From a virus: 64,000 nt of DNA. Where the stretch lies: the IMG/VR virus record IMGVR_UViG_3300027963_000048, positions 1-64,000 of that record; one strand, given 5' to 3'. Under the pieces are notes generated by a model, which saw only the letters and a list, made by a program, of their open reading frames with translations, was not told the DNA's origin and ran no database searches. The position numbers and the translations under genes were made by a program. This document shows, piece by piece, positions 26,396 through 35,744 of the stretch (positions are counted from its first letter, which is position 1; every line of letters starts with the position of its first letter).

Positions 26396-27490
26396 ATGCT
26401 CCATGAACCTTATCTATCTATGAATTTATTTAAAGCCTATGTTGACTATTATGGAAATGACAATAAAGAAGCTTTGTTAGAAGCTATCAAAAATTACGAC
26501 TGGGTCAATTATGAATTTGAATTGAAAGCCGTGTTTGATGCAAAGCCATCGCCGCGTGGGCAAAGTCACAAGCTTGATACTAGTGGTTCGACAGGCTTCC
26601 GTAGATCTTATGAATTTGGGCCGCATTGGGAATTTTGGTTATTGGGTCTGGAAACGGAGGTCAAAAATCAGTGCAATCACCCAGTGTTAATAGTAACGGA
26701 GGATTATGATTACTTGTACAATAGGCCACAGTTAGCTGGGCGTATGCATATTAACTGGCATCCGATGGAACCTTACGGTGTGACATGCTACCGCATCAAT
26801 TACACAGATCCATCTGAGGAATTCTTTAGATTTGTAGAGTCTTATGGCCCTTTTTCGGTTCAAACTACCCCAAAATGTGTTCTGAGCCTCGGCAAAAATG
26901 CGTCGTTCGTCAGAGCGATGCTACGCAGCGGTTCTACGCTTAGCACCACGAATTATGAGCCATTCTACAGCACTAGTTTATTTGTTAATGATAATAATAT
27001 AACTTGGGATAGTGGATTTGCTTTTTATACGTGCTCTTACGGGCATAAGCATTTGTTGCCCACGTTCTATGTAGCTGGAGGTTTATGTTATAGCCTAGTT
27101 AACGTGAACCATCAAATCGGCAGCGCTGCGGACCTGATCAGATTGAATGATTGCGTGATGTGCGAGTGTGGGAAGAAACGTGTTGAATTTGATTTTATTC
27201 CGCACATTAAAACCCAGCCTATGATCGGTAATCGTCTTTTATATAATCCAAGATTGGCTGACAGGTTAGTGGGGAGGTATACCAACATGCAATTCATTAA
27301 AGTGGTTGATAAGCTGGTGTGTGTCTATGAAGGTGAGATGGTTGACGATGATCTTTTAAGGGCTTTTGGTGTTGACGAATTTTTGCCTGATTCTTTCTGT
27401 TGCACTGCTAGATCTCATGACAAGATGGCCGCTTTTTGTGACATTACATTTCAATCGGACAAGTGCGTTAAGCAGAGAAAAAATAAGTAA
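26396..27490 (+). CDS. Adenylate-forming enzyme, PaaK/LuxE-like
   Basis: A protein of about 364 residues whose motifs match acyl-adenylate enzymes of the phenylacetate-CoA ligase/LuxE branch. LDTSGSTGFRRSYEFGP (about residues 61-77) is the AMP-binding P-loop. WDSGFAFYTCSYGHKHLLP fits the conserved central block. DLIRLNDCVMCECGKKRVEFDF has the C-x-CG motif typical of PaaK/LuxE C-terminal regions. These enzymes activate a carboxylic acid with ATP. In a phage sugar island it might attach or modify an acyl group on a glycan; that is inference. ATG 26420 is an alternative start. It closes the island. Confidence 0.55.
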   Translation: MLHEPYLSMNLFKAYVDYYGNDNKEALLEAIKNYDWVNYEFELKAVFDAKPSPRGQSHKLDTSGSTGFRRSYEFGPHWEFWLLGLETEVKNQCNHPVLIVTEDYDYLYNRPQLAGRMHINWHPMEPYGVTCYRINYTDPSEEFFRFVESYGPFSVQTTPKCVLSLGKNASFVRAMLRSGSTLSTTNYEPFYSTSLFVNDNNITWDSGFAFYTCSYGHKHLLPTFYVAGGLCYSLVNVNHQIGSAADLIRLNDCVMCECGKKRVEFDFIPHIKTQPMIGNRLLYNPRLADRLVGRYTNMQFIKVVDKLVCVYEGEMVDDDLLRAFGVDEFLPDSFCCTARSHDKMAAFCDITFQSDKCVKQRKNK

Positions 27491-27553
27491 GAATCAATGT
27501 GGTGCTCTTGTGTGGTTTCACAATGGGACCCAGGTGTAGATTAATTGTTTTAT

Positions 27554-27561
27554 TATAAATA
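27554..27561 (+). promoter_or_regulatory. Candidate T4-type late promoter TATAAATA
   Basis: An exact copy of the T4 late promoter -10 consensus, in the AT-rich gap before the scaffold and major capsid genes, 54 bases ahead of the scaffold start. It agrees with a gp55-like sigma factor being encoded at 12333. Confidence 0.55.
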
Positions 27562-27615
27562 ATTAATTCTACTATTTTCATCAAAATTACACTTAGATAG
27601 GCATTGGAGAGTGTC

Positions 27616-28314
27616 ATGGATAAGATCAAGGTTCTGTTGGAGAAGTCGGGTTGCAAGCCCGAATTAGTGGCTGGCATTTGCAATGCCTTAGACAAATACA
27701 AAACCTCTATCACCGAGCAATTCAGTAAGGAATTAGCTAATCGCGTTGATCGTGCGAAAAAGGTGTGCGTAGAGGAAACCGAATCTCACAAGCGAGAGCT
27801 TGCGAGACGCTTGCAGATTTTCTGCGAAGCGAAGAGTGCTGCGATTGAGTCGTCGCTGTCCCGCCAACAAGGTGCAGTTGAGACCAGGGCTATGGCCAAG
27901 TTGCGTCAAGTACAGACAGTACTAGAAGGCGTTCAACCTGAAGCCAAGCTTAATGGTCAAGCTAAAGCCACCATTCAAAAGGCGCAAAAGCAGATTCAGC
28001 AGCTCAACGAAGAGCGGAGCCAAGCTGTTGCTAAGGCTAATAGGCAAACTCAAATTGCCGAAAAGATCCTTAAGCAAAACAAGGCTTTGACATCACAAAT
28101 TGAGAGGCTTAACCGAGTCGTAGCAGAATCAGCTCCGGCGAAACGAGCTGCAGCTCCAATTGCAACTCGCCCTACGCCAAAGCCGGTGACTACTCGACCA
28201 ACGCTTTTGGAAAACCAAAATAGGACGACTGCTATTCGGCAGGCTCCTATTACCCGTACTGGTGGTTTTGATGTCTTAGACATCGCCGGTACTATGGACA
28301 GTGACTTAATTTAA
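27616..28314 (+). CDS. Head scaffold protein (gp22 position)
   Basis: A 232-residue, strongly helical coiled-coil protein (about residues 20-170 rich in Lys, Glu, Gln, Ala), then a Pro/Thr/Arg-rich linker and a short C-terminal motif ending GGFDVLDIAGTMDSDLI. It lies immediately upstream of the major capsid gene, as T4 gene 22 does, and coiled-coil scaffolds are typical. A TLLENQ sequence offers a possible prohead-protease site. The start ATG 27616 follows GGAGAG. Assignment is by position and composition. Confidence 0.72.
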   Translation: MDKIKVLLEKSGCKPELVAGICNALDKYKTSITEQFSKELANRVDRAKKVCVEETESHKRELARRLQIFCEAKSAAIESSLSRQQGAVETRAMAKLRQVQTVLEGVQPEAKLNGQAKATIQKAQKQIQQLNEERSQAVAKANRQTQIAEKILKQNKALTSQIERLNRVVAESAPAKRAAAPIATRPTPKPVTTRPTLLENQNRTTAIRQAPITRTGGFDVLDIAGTMDSDLI

Positions 28315-28333
28315 CCATTCGCAGGAGATTCAA

Positions 28334-29908
28334 ATGTTAGCACGTGGTAAGCATATCATCAGCGGTAATAACTCCATCTCGGAGGCCGTTGACGTTCATA
28401 AGGCCGCAATCATTCATGAGTCAAAGAAGAATGAATGCGTAAAGAAATGGGCACCTGTTCTCGGCAAATGCCGTGAAGTGCCTAAGCAAAAATTCGCCCT
28501 CATGGCATCGATCTTAGAAAACCAGTTCAACGCCTGGAATCCTAAGAATCGCAGCGTGATCCTCGAAAACCAGACCACTACCGCTGATATCGCGGATTTC
28601 ACCCGTTTCGCTCTCCCACTCATCCGCAAGAGCTACCCAAAGCTTATCGCTGATAACCTCGTTGGCGTTCAGCCAATGAGCCAACCAGCAAGCTTGATTT
28701 TCTACATCCGCTATCGTTACGCAATGACCAAGGGTCAAACCGTTGCCGGTACGCAGATCATGCGTCAAAACACCGCTCAAGCTTACAGCCGCCAAAACGG
28801 CTGGGCGCTTGACCCCTACTACTCTTCGCAAGAAGTGCGTCACGAGTCCCTCACCATCAGTGGCAGTCACACCGTAGTGAGCGGCACCCTTGCCCAACGT
28901 CCCGTGCTCTCCGGCACCGTAGTGGTAGAGGTGTTCCCCAACGAAGCAGACGCTGCTCCCGATTGCAACGACGCAACTCCCTGCCTCAGGGTTTCTTTCG
29001 ATAGCACAGGCTCACCTGACGTCATCCTGATCGGCGACTGCACGGGCTTCACCAGCACTATCGCCGTAAACACCGCTACCCCAGGCGCCACGGCTTTCAA
29101 CAGCACCACCGGTGCAGTTACCGTGACCTTGCGCGCAGGCTCGTTCCCAGTTGGCGCCGTAGCGTACGTTAACTACGAGTATGATCTCGAAGCTAACCCT
29201 TTCCAACCAGAAGTGACCTTAAGCATCGACAGTGACAGCGTTGCAGCTATCACCCGTAAGCTTAAAACCTCTTGGTCTTTGGAAGCCGCTCAGGATCTTA
29301 AGGCAGTTCACAACATCGATGCCGAATCGACCCTCACCGACCTCATGGCCGATGAAATGGTCGCCGAAATCGACCGTGAAATCATCAACGACCTCATCGT
29401 TGCCGCTTCCATCCGTGCGACACACAACTTTGCGACCGCTGCTGGTGCTAGCGTTAACTACACCGACCGCAACATCGCTTTGATGTACAAGACGCTCGAA
29501 GTGGCTAACATCATCCACCGGACCACCCTCCGTGGCCCTGCCAACTGGTTGGTGATGTCTTCTGACATCGCTTCCAAGTTCGAGCAGCTTAACGACTTCC
29601 GTGCGAGCGATGCGCTCACCACCGAAGGTGTTGACATCGGCATCATGAACATTGGTACCATCCAAGGCAAGATGCGCCTCTACAAGGACCCCCTCTTCCC
29701 CAACTGTAAGATCCTCCTCGGGTTCAAGGGATCGAGCGTTCTCGATGCGGGCTATTTCTACGCGCCTTACATTCCGCTTCTCTCCACCCCAACCGTTCTC
29801 GACCCCAACAGCTTCACACCTAACAAGGGCATCATGACCCGTTACGGTAAGAAGCTGATCGAAGACGGCGGCCTCTACTACGGTACCATCAACGTCACCA
29901 ATCTCTAA
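28334..29908 (+). CDS. Major capsid protein (gp23-like)
   Basis: A 524-residue shell protein of the T4 gp23 type. Characteristic parts are PLIRKSYPKLIADNLVGVQPM and SLIFYIRYRYA near residues 97-130. TRKLKTSWSLEAAQDLKAVHNID, with EIDREIINDLI, follows around residue 310, and a GFKGSSVLDAGYFYAPYIPL stretch lies near the end. The N-terminus holds two (I/L)-x-E sites (E62 and E78) where the prohead protease could remove the leader, as in T4 (E65). Residues 190-290 form an extra strand-rich, Thr-rich insertion. Codon use is strikingly C-rich at third positions compared with neighbours, as expected for the most expressed gene. AGGAG precedes ATG 28334. Confidence 0.95.
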   Translation: MLARGKHIISGNNSISEAVDVHKAAIIHESKKNECVKKWAPVLGKCREVPKQKFALMASILENQFNAWNPKNRSVILENQTTTADIADFTRFALPLIRKSYPKLIADNLVGVQPMSQPASLIFYIRYRYAMTKGQTVAGTQIMRQNTAQAYSRQNGWALDPYYSSQEVRHESLTISGSHTVVSGTLAQRPVLSGTVVVEVFPNEADAAPDCNDATPCLRVSFDSTGSPDVILIGDCTGFTSTIAVNTATPGATAFNSTTGAVTVTLRAGSFPVGAVAYVNYEYDLEANPFQPEVTLSIDSDSVAAITRKLKTSWSLEAAQDLKAVHNIDAESTLTDLMADEMVAEIDREIINDLIVAASIRATHNFATAAGASVNYTDRNIALMYKTLEVANIIHRTTLRGPANWLVMSSDIASKFEQLNDFRASDALTTEGVDIGIMNIGTIQGKMRLYKDPLFPNCKILLGFKGSSVLDAGYFYAPYIPLLSTPTVLDPNSFTPNKGIMTRYGKKLIEDGGLYYGTINVTNL

Positions 29909-29934
29909 TCAGATGGTTACATAATACGGAATCT

Positions 29935-29962
29935 CAATGCCCTGGAGCAATCCGGGGCATTG
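29935..29962 (+). terminator. Terminator hairpin after major capsid gene
   Basis: A 12-base-pair stem with one T-G wobble closes a GCAA tetraloop (caatgccctgga / tccggggcattg), 26 bases after the capsid stop and followed by ctgttta. It is the most convincing plus-strand terminator in the window. Confidence 0.65.
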
Positions 29963-30042
29963 CTGTTTAAGCCTATGCGAATTGGTGTGATTATCTATTT
30001 AATGCGCAAATGAAAGTACTTTAGCATTTTAGATGATATTTA

Positions 30043-30672
30043 ATGAAACTGTCTATTATTTTAGAGGCCAGACTTAATAAATTATGGCTAGACAAGCAAT
30101 CGGGTAAAGGCAATCCGATAATCGACAGAATCATAGCGGTTGATCCTACTGGGGGTGAATATTATTTGTGGTGATGCGCTATAGCTAAAGATAGATTAGC
30201 ACAAAAGCCACATGTTGCTGAAGCTATAGCGAGTTACGTAGCAGAGTACCCACAAATACCATGGACATTCTTAGATGAAGAAGGCGAAACAAGAACTCGA
30301 TGAATATCTGACCAGTACGGCAAGAAGTTAATCCGGCAGAGCAATCATACGGCTATTGCTATGTATTAATGGTTTATTGATAAGCAAGGAAATGACGATT
30401 TACTTAAAGCCATGAATGAAACAGAATTTTATATCGCAAAGAGATTAATTAAGCCAATTATCAAGTCTTTATTGCCTACGGGATGGAAACACCGCTTTAG
30501 TAAGAGATATCTAACGTTGATTTTATATCCTAATCCAGAAGCTTGGAATATTATCATTGAACTTGCATACTTAGACTATTCAACTACTGATAGTGTTATT
30601 AATCATCTAAAAGGTACGATAGACTATGAGGTAGCTTATCTTGCTAGGCGACTTGCGGACGACAGCGAGTGA
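30043..30672 (+). pseudogene. Degenerate fourth copy of the MKLxLILEA family
   Basis: The frame starts MKLSIILEARLNKLWLDKQSGKG and continues DPTGGEYYLW, clearly the N-terminus shared by the genes at 50496, 52186 and 53771. It then meets TGA at 30172 where the live copies have Leu (YYxWL). TGA at 30301 and TAA at 30367 follow in the same frame, and the frame stays open to 30672. The last 86 codons (from ATG 30412) could still be translated, but no ribosome binding site is obvious. The rest of the genome uses TGA and TAA as ordinary stops, so this is a decayed gene rather than a recoded one. Confidence 0.75.
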
Positions 30673-30724
30673 ATATACAGTATGACCTTTCCGCTAACAT
30701 TTAATGGTGCCACATAGGTGTATC

Positions 30725-31426
30725 ATGAGACTTAAAGACATTTGTGAAAGTGGTTTATCGAGGACACACAGCGGCATGACACAGCATGATTGCGCAATAA
30801 TAACAGCACACAGACAAAACCCGTGCGATTTAACTGCTTGCGCAGCTGACGTTACAGCTGTTGAGAAACTTAAGCAGCGCAATATCGATACGATTATGCA
30901 TAATAAAAGCGGAGAAATAGCTATAAACGATAGGTATGAATTTATCAAAAATTATGGCGGACTTTATAGCGAAATCAATAAAGTCAATAATAGAGATCTT
31001 AAGGCAGTTTTGCGGCAACACGGATGTGGCGTCACTGAGGTTGATGGATCATTTACCGAAAACTTCGGTACATCCAAAGCAGTCGATGTTAGAGAAGATA
31101 GCATGTTCGTGGTAAATCTTAAAGATGACCCAGATTTCAAAAATCTGATTATACAGTTAGGCAAAGAATATTGTCAAGATTCTGTGTTGTTAATTGATAA
31201 AGGCACAGATAAAGCATATTTGTACGGCACTAATAAAAGCGGTGAATTTCCTAAGCTTGACCAAGAGATGTACGTTGGCTCATGGCTTGGCGGTCATGGT
31301 GGGCAGTTCCACACTAGAGTGGATGGGCGACCCTTTGTTTTCCGAGAAGAGAATTTATCGCGCAATGCTGCATGGTGTGTCTCTCTTATTATTGATTACA
31401 GGAAGAAAAATAATCTAGCATATTGA
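30725..31426 (+). CDS. Conserved-type hypothetical protein, possibly DUF3293-like
   Basis: A 233-residue protein. The order LSRTHSGMTQHDCAIITAHR, then LKAVLRQHGCGVTEVDG, then DVREDSMFVVNLKDD and GKEYCQDSVLLID recalls a widespread phage and plasmid family. In that family a 'Q-D-S-V' segment follows an 'E-x-S-F-x-V' strand. No enzymatic motif is clear. It begins with a MRLKDI sequence somewhat like the MKL leaders of other proteins here, but lacks the I-x-E site. ATG 30725 is preceded by AGGTG. Function unknown. Confidence 0.6.
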   Translation: MRLKDICESGLSRTHSGMTQHDCAIITAHRQNPCDLTACAADVTAVEKLKQRNIDTIMHNKSGEIAINDRYEFIKNYGGLYSEINKVNNRDLKAVLRQHGCGVTEVDGSFTENFGTSKAVDVREDSMFVVNLKDDPDFKNLIIQLGKEYCQDSVLLIDKGTDKAYLYGTNKSGEFPKLDQEMYVGSWLGGHGGQFHTRVDGRPFVFREENLSRNAAWCVSLIIDYRKKNNLAY

Positions 31427-31569
31427 TTGGTTATCGCACATTTAATTTAGCTGCTAGTCTTAGTGAACGGCTGACCATTATAAACGTAGTCTAATGGTTG
31501 TGTCACAGCGCCTAAAACTGCAAACGGACTGCCATTGTACACGTTGCTTAGATCCACATTACTCATCTG

Positions 31570-32064
31570 CTACGATGGGCCCCACACATCTACCCAGAAC
31601 AAATCGCCTGAACCAACATCGTTCCATATTACACTGTTGGGGTCATTTGGGTCACTCCAGCAACCGGGGCCATCTACGCCTATTGCGTCATTGTCTATTA
31701 TAGCATTATTTAATCCGTATTTAAATGGGTTCTTGATATTTGCTACACAATTAACACCGAGATACTTGTACACGATTTCTGTCACAGCGGACACTGTAGT
31801 CAGGCTGTAATCACTCGGCAATGACTCTCCATAGACTTGTATCGTTTGTTCTATGGTAGTTTGTTCGCACTCGATTAATTGCGTGCGATTAGCGGCGATT
31901 TTTATTTGCGGAGTCTGACCCCAGATTGGGCCAAGTATTTTGGTGGTGAAGTCGAATATCATTTGCCCTTGGTTAGTGGCGGATTTTTTGATCCAGCTAA
32001 CGGTATAAATATTATCATAGCCGTCCTTGTAAGATAGATTCCCGGAATTTTGCCACCAAGCCAT
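31570..32064 (-). CDS. Hypothetical virion-like protein
   Basis: A 164-residue, strand-rich, Trp-rich protein (MAWWQNSGNLSYKDGYDNIYTVSW) starting after a TAAGGTGAC ribosome binding site. A central Thr/Ser/Val-rich area and a Pro-rich end (GCWSDPNDPNSVIWNDV) suggest a structural or surface domain. It lies opposite the start of the large baseplate-like gene. No family recognised. Confidence 0.55.
   Translation of the reverse strand: MAWWQNSGNLSYKDGYDNIYTVSWIKKSATNQGQMIFDFTTKILGPIWGQTPQIKIAANRTQLIECEQTTIEQTIQVYGESLPSDYSLTTVSAVTEIVYKYLGVNCVANIKNPFKYGLNNAIIDNDAIGVDGPGCWSDPNDPNSVIWNDVGSGDLFWVDVWGPS
32004..32011 (+). promoter_or_regulatory. Candidate late promoter TATAAATA before baseplate gene
   Basis: An exact TATAAATA on the plus strand, about 95 bases before the start of the 1212-residue tail protein. 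It overlaps the start of the divergent minus-strand gene. Plausible as the late promoter of that long gene. Confidence 0.35.
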
Positions 32065-32105
32065 GTGTCACCTTAAATCTATTTTAGGTATCTTTGGAGA
32101 AGCAG

Positions 32106-35100
32106 ATGGTTCAGTCCGCATGTAGTATAGATCTTAGGGCTACCATCATTAAAATTGATCGTAACCAGCCGCAACTGCATTTATTGCCTACTAACAATGA
32201 TCGCACATGCTATCAGCCTTTCTCTTATCCGGTTGTGATAAGTTGTCCGAGGGCGATCTCAGATGGCTATATAACGAACCGTGGTCCGATAGATTCATTC
32301 AAGATATCCCTATATGGTGATGATGCAGCTCTGTTAAGGTCTGAGAACGCTTACATACCTTCATATCCGTTAGTAGAATTTGAGATTGGTGGCGTTGAGC
32401 TCTTAGCCGATTACGCAATTAATTTAGCGAATGGCTCTTTTTGTTCCATCGAAGGCTTAACATTTTTTCAGTTTACCGCTAGATCTGGTCATCTCGTAAG
32501 GATGGAATACTATCAGGATATGATTGTCTATGATATCTCTAATCACTTTATTGACACGAGATCACTACCGAACGGCCACTATAGGGCGGCTTACACTGCG
32601 ACTTTTAATCTTAGGCTTTTGACTGAGGGGCTTCTCAATGAGTTTTATTGCATCAGCGATGTCGCTTCAGGCAAGAGCGAATTACAGCTCAATTTAAACC
32701 ACCCTGGTGATCTGCTCAGTTTCTTCCAACGAGGCACTCCGGCGTTCATTTTCACTGGCGCTCATCCAGCAGATGAACCTACATTACAGTTTTACAGGCC
32801 ATTCACTGACATATTTCAGGATATTTATGACGAACAGAGATTGATACCACAAATAAATTACGTTTACAATAGCACTAACGAGACATTCCCTTATCTAAGT
32901 TATATCTTGGGCTGGGCAGCCCCATATTTTCCAGCTAACGATACTGCGGGGATTCGTAAGGCTCTGCTGCGTAGAACCGTAGAATTGCAAGGAATCCGCG
33001 GTAGTCTTAATTCGATAACTTATCTTTTCGAGATATTGGGATATGATATTAAATTAGAGAAACTATGGGCGACACCAGATGGTAAACAGTTCATAGCTCC
33101 AAATGATTATTATAACGGAGTGCAATATTTAACATCTTCATATGTCGGGTATACAGACATTTTGATAAATGACTGGACTCCTGAGAATAGTCTACTAAAT
33201 GATTCGATAAAAGCAATAGGCCAACAAGGCTTCTATTCTTTCACTGCACCTCTTCGCAAAAACCTCAGCAATGGCCCATCGGCCTTAAGAAACGATTTAC
33301 CGTCTTCGTACAGAGGTGCAACGGTACAGGTCATTGGAGTAATAGAAGGATCAGCGGCGCAAGAATATCTCAAAGCTTTAGCTTTAGACGTAATACATGA
33401 GGTACCACCTGCTTACTACGAAACTGCATATATTATCGACGAAAATGGAAATCTTATCACTGAGCCAGGTATTATTGATCCGAGAGTTGATTGCCTGGCG
33501 GCTACACCTTGGTTCACTGGCAAAGCAGGATTCGTCGCTCAGACGTACGCTAACGTGATAGATTCGCCGATTCCGGTTCTAATTACGAATGGCGTCGAAT
33601 CTCAACATTTCGTATCGGGCGACCAAAATCAAGTGATTTTATGTCAACCATACCAATTTAAGCGGGGAGATGAATTTGGCCAATCTAATGGCCTAACGCT
33701 TGATCTTACCAATAACCGAATCAAGATAAACATTAATATCCCTCTATACAACAACACAAACGCTGATTATACGATAAAAAATCTGCGGCTTTACGTGTTT
33801 GCAACCTACTGGACTCAGGACCTGGTAGTCAAAGACTCATTAGTTAAAAACCTGTTCAGCAACAGGGCCACTATCGAAATTATTGACAAGGTCAGTGGTG
33901 ATCCCATCAACCCAAAAACGATCTTGTTTGCCTTGGAGTACCTGCAGAACGTCCAATCAGCCCACAGCATCATTAACCTGGTCAGATACAGGCTCGATAT
34001 CTCCGAGAGCTACCTCGTAGCAGATATGAGCATTGGTGGGGACTTCCCTCAGAAACACACGGTCGACTTTGGTAAATGGCAGGTGCCAGAAGGGCGACAG
34101 AGAATCCTTACTCCACAAACTGGTAAATGTGCTTACGACGACCCCGTCAATTACGGTTACACTGAAGCAGATATCAGGTACCGCAAACGCTTAATCGATA
34201 ATTTATTAAATGAATTAAACGCGTATCGGAGTTATAACTCTACCACTGGTAGTGGCATTTATGTGGTATATGGTGATGCTAATGATGGATCTTATAGACC
34301 GGCTTATTTTACAGCTTTGTTAGGAGACTGCCCATATAACGAGAGAGGTCAGACTATAGCACTAAATGGGCGGGCTGATGAAACCGACTACAACGACAGC
34401 TTCATAGCACGATCTCCATGTGGCGGGTACTGGGAACGCCCAGACTTAGTGTATTACAGTCCGACTAAAGCAGCTGGTAATTGGGACTATAATCAGATTA
34501 TCTCTCCAGAGCCTGCTATAATCACGACCTACGGTGGCGATAATAGTATGTTTGGTGCCTTCAGTCTTCAGGCTACCACGTCGCCAGCGACATTATGTGA
34601 AATTCCTACTACTGGAGATTATTTTTATCTTGGTAGGTCTACCGACCATATGCTACTTCAGCCAACGTGTTTATCAGACGAGCTGATCACTTTAAACTTT
34701 GGCGCAGTGTTTGGGACTGGCTGTTACGCTACCTATCCTCTTGGAATCAGGACCATTCGGCCTGGAGTTTTGGATCCTTGCTACGGTAGTCAGAGCGATC
34801 GTCAGGTGAACACGACTCCGTTAAAAGTGCAAGAACCAGGTCAGTCTTTTTTAGGTAACCTTGCTAGGAGTTATGCAGTCCAGATCAGGGAGTTCGACCC
34901 GCAGACAAGAAAGACTACTGAAAGGGCATTGCGTCCACAAGAATTACTGTTCACTGATGATTTCGATCCGAATAAGCCACTAGAATCTTTCATAGCTTAT
35001 CGGAAGCCCAGTTTAAATATCGTAAATCCCATTTTCCATCTGCCGGGATGCAGATTTCCAAATATGCGTAATCTAAAGTCCACCTTCACTAGTCCGACAT

Positions 35101-35744
35101 ATAGATTTAGGCCTTGGGACGGTTCATTGTGTAGTGCAGCAAGTTACAATACTCCTTATACAATCATCGGCAACGGAATTCCGGCGGACATTGACACGCT
35201 GGAAAATTTACCAGGGGAAGATATAGAATTATCTGGCATTGTACATACAATTTTTGACCAAGCACCAAGCCGTTCCTATGTTTCTTTCGATTGCCTAAGT
35301 GAACTTGGTACAGATAATGTCATTAATGTAAGTCCGGCGCTATTCACTTCTGCTGAGTTTTTGAATACCGAAATATTAGATGTCGCGGCCGGTAATCCAA
35401 GCGAGCGAGGTTATTTCACTTACAGTTACTTTGAAGATCCAGCGAGAGTAGAAGCGTTTGAACTTCTTGGTGTCCCGTCTGGTAGTACGGGACCATTTAC
35501 CATGGCGTTTAGACTCAGTAGCGGCATTTTAAGTGGCATGGGTTACAGGCTTGATCTAAATGGGGTTAAGGTAGTTGACGGTCAAGTCACCTTCACGGTA
35601 CCTGATGGCATTTATAAAAATGGTATTATAGATCCAAGCTATGATAGTTGTTTGATATCTAGCGTCTTAAAATCAGATGAGGATTTTGGAGCCGGTGGAA
35701 TTAAATTAGACGGTTACATTACTACGTTGATGGAAGTTGCTTAA
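32106..35744 (+). CDS. Large baseplate/tail protein, gpI-like region
   Basis: A 1212-residue structural protein. The first 230 residues form strand-rich domains. Around residues 260-320 the sequence reads PYLSYILGWAAPYF, then RKALLRRTVELQGIRGSLNSITYLFEILGYDI. This is the 'RR-L-x-x-x-V-E-L-x-x-x-x-G-T/S' pattern of phage tail protein I and related baseplate wedge proteins. The remainder is a long series of strand-rich, Tyr/Pro-rich domains likely exposed on the baseplate or as tail-tip decoration. ATG 32106 has TTGGAGAAG upstream; a TTG at 32094 is less likely. The end overlaps a convergent glycosyltransferase by 23 bases. Confidence 0.7.
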   Translation: MVQSACSIDLRATIIKIDRNQPQLHLLPTNNDRTCYQPFSYPVVISCPRAISDGYITNRGPIDSFKISLYGDDAALLRSENAYIPSYPLVEFEIGGVELLADYAINLANGSFCSIEGLTFFQFTARSGHLVRMEYYQDMIVYDISNHFIDTRSLPNGHYRAAYTATFNLRLLTEGLLNEFYCISDVASGKSELQLNLNHPGDLLSFFQRGTPAFIFTGAHPADEPTLQFYRPFTDIFQDIYDEQRLIPQINYVYNSTNETFPYLSYILGWAAPYFPANDTAGIRKALLRRTVELQGIRGSLNSITYLFEILGYDIKLEKLWATPDGKQFIAPNDYYNGVQYLTSSYVGYTDILINDWTPENSLLNDSIKAIGQQGFYSFTAPLRKNLSNGPSALRNDLPSSYRGATVQVIGVIEGSAAQEYLKALALDVIHEVPPAYYETAYIIDENGNLITEPGIIDPRVDCLAATPWFTGKAGFVAQTYANVIDSPIPVLITNGVESQHFVSGDQNQVILCQPYQFKRGDEFGQSNGLTLDLTNNRIKININIPLYNNTNADYTIKNLRLYVFATYWTQDLVVKDSLVKNLFSNRATIEIIDKVSGDPINPKTILFALEYLQNVQSAHSIINLVRYRLDISESYLVADMSIGGDFPQKHTVDFGKWQVPEGRQRILTPQTGKCAYDDPVNYGYTEADIRYRKRLIDNLLNELNAYRSYNSTTGSGIYVVYGDANDGSYRPAYFTALLGDCPYNERGQTIALNGRADETDYNDSFIARSPCGGYWERPDLVYYSPTKAAGNWDYNQIISPEPAIITTYGGDNSMFGAFSLQATTSPATLCEIPTTGDYFYLGRSTDHMLLQPTCLSDELITLNFGAVFGTGCYATYPLGIRTIRPGVLDPCYGSQSDRQVNTTPLKVQEPGQSFLGNLARSYAVQIREFDPQTRKTTERALRPQELLFTDDFDPNKPLESFIAYRKPSLNIVNPIFHLPGCRFPNMRNLKSTFTSPTYRFRPWDGSLCSAASYNTPYTIIGNGIPADIDTLENLPGEDIELSGIVHTIFDQAPSRSYVSFDCLSELGTDNVINVSPALFTSAEFLNTEILDVAAGNPSERGYFTYSYFEDPARVEAFELLGVPSGSTGPFTMAFRLSSGILSGMGYRLDLNGVKVVDGQVTFTVPDGIYKNGIIDPSYDSCLISSVLKSDEDFGAGGIKLDGYITTLMEVA

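Noticed and set aside
28414-29670. Several long minus-strand frames inside the major capsid gene
   Set aside because: GC-rich third positions leave few antisense stops; the plus-strand gp23-like gene explains the DNA.
30172-30369. Stop-codon reassignment as an explanation for the three in-frame stops
   Set aside because: Both TGA and TAA occur in the frame, and both end many intact genes elsewhere in the window, so gene decay is simpler.
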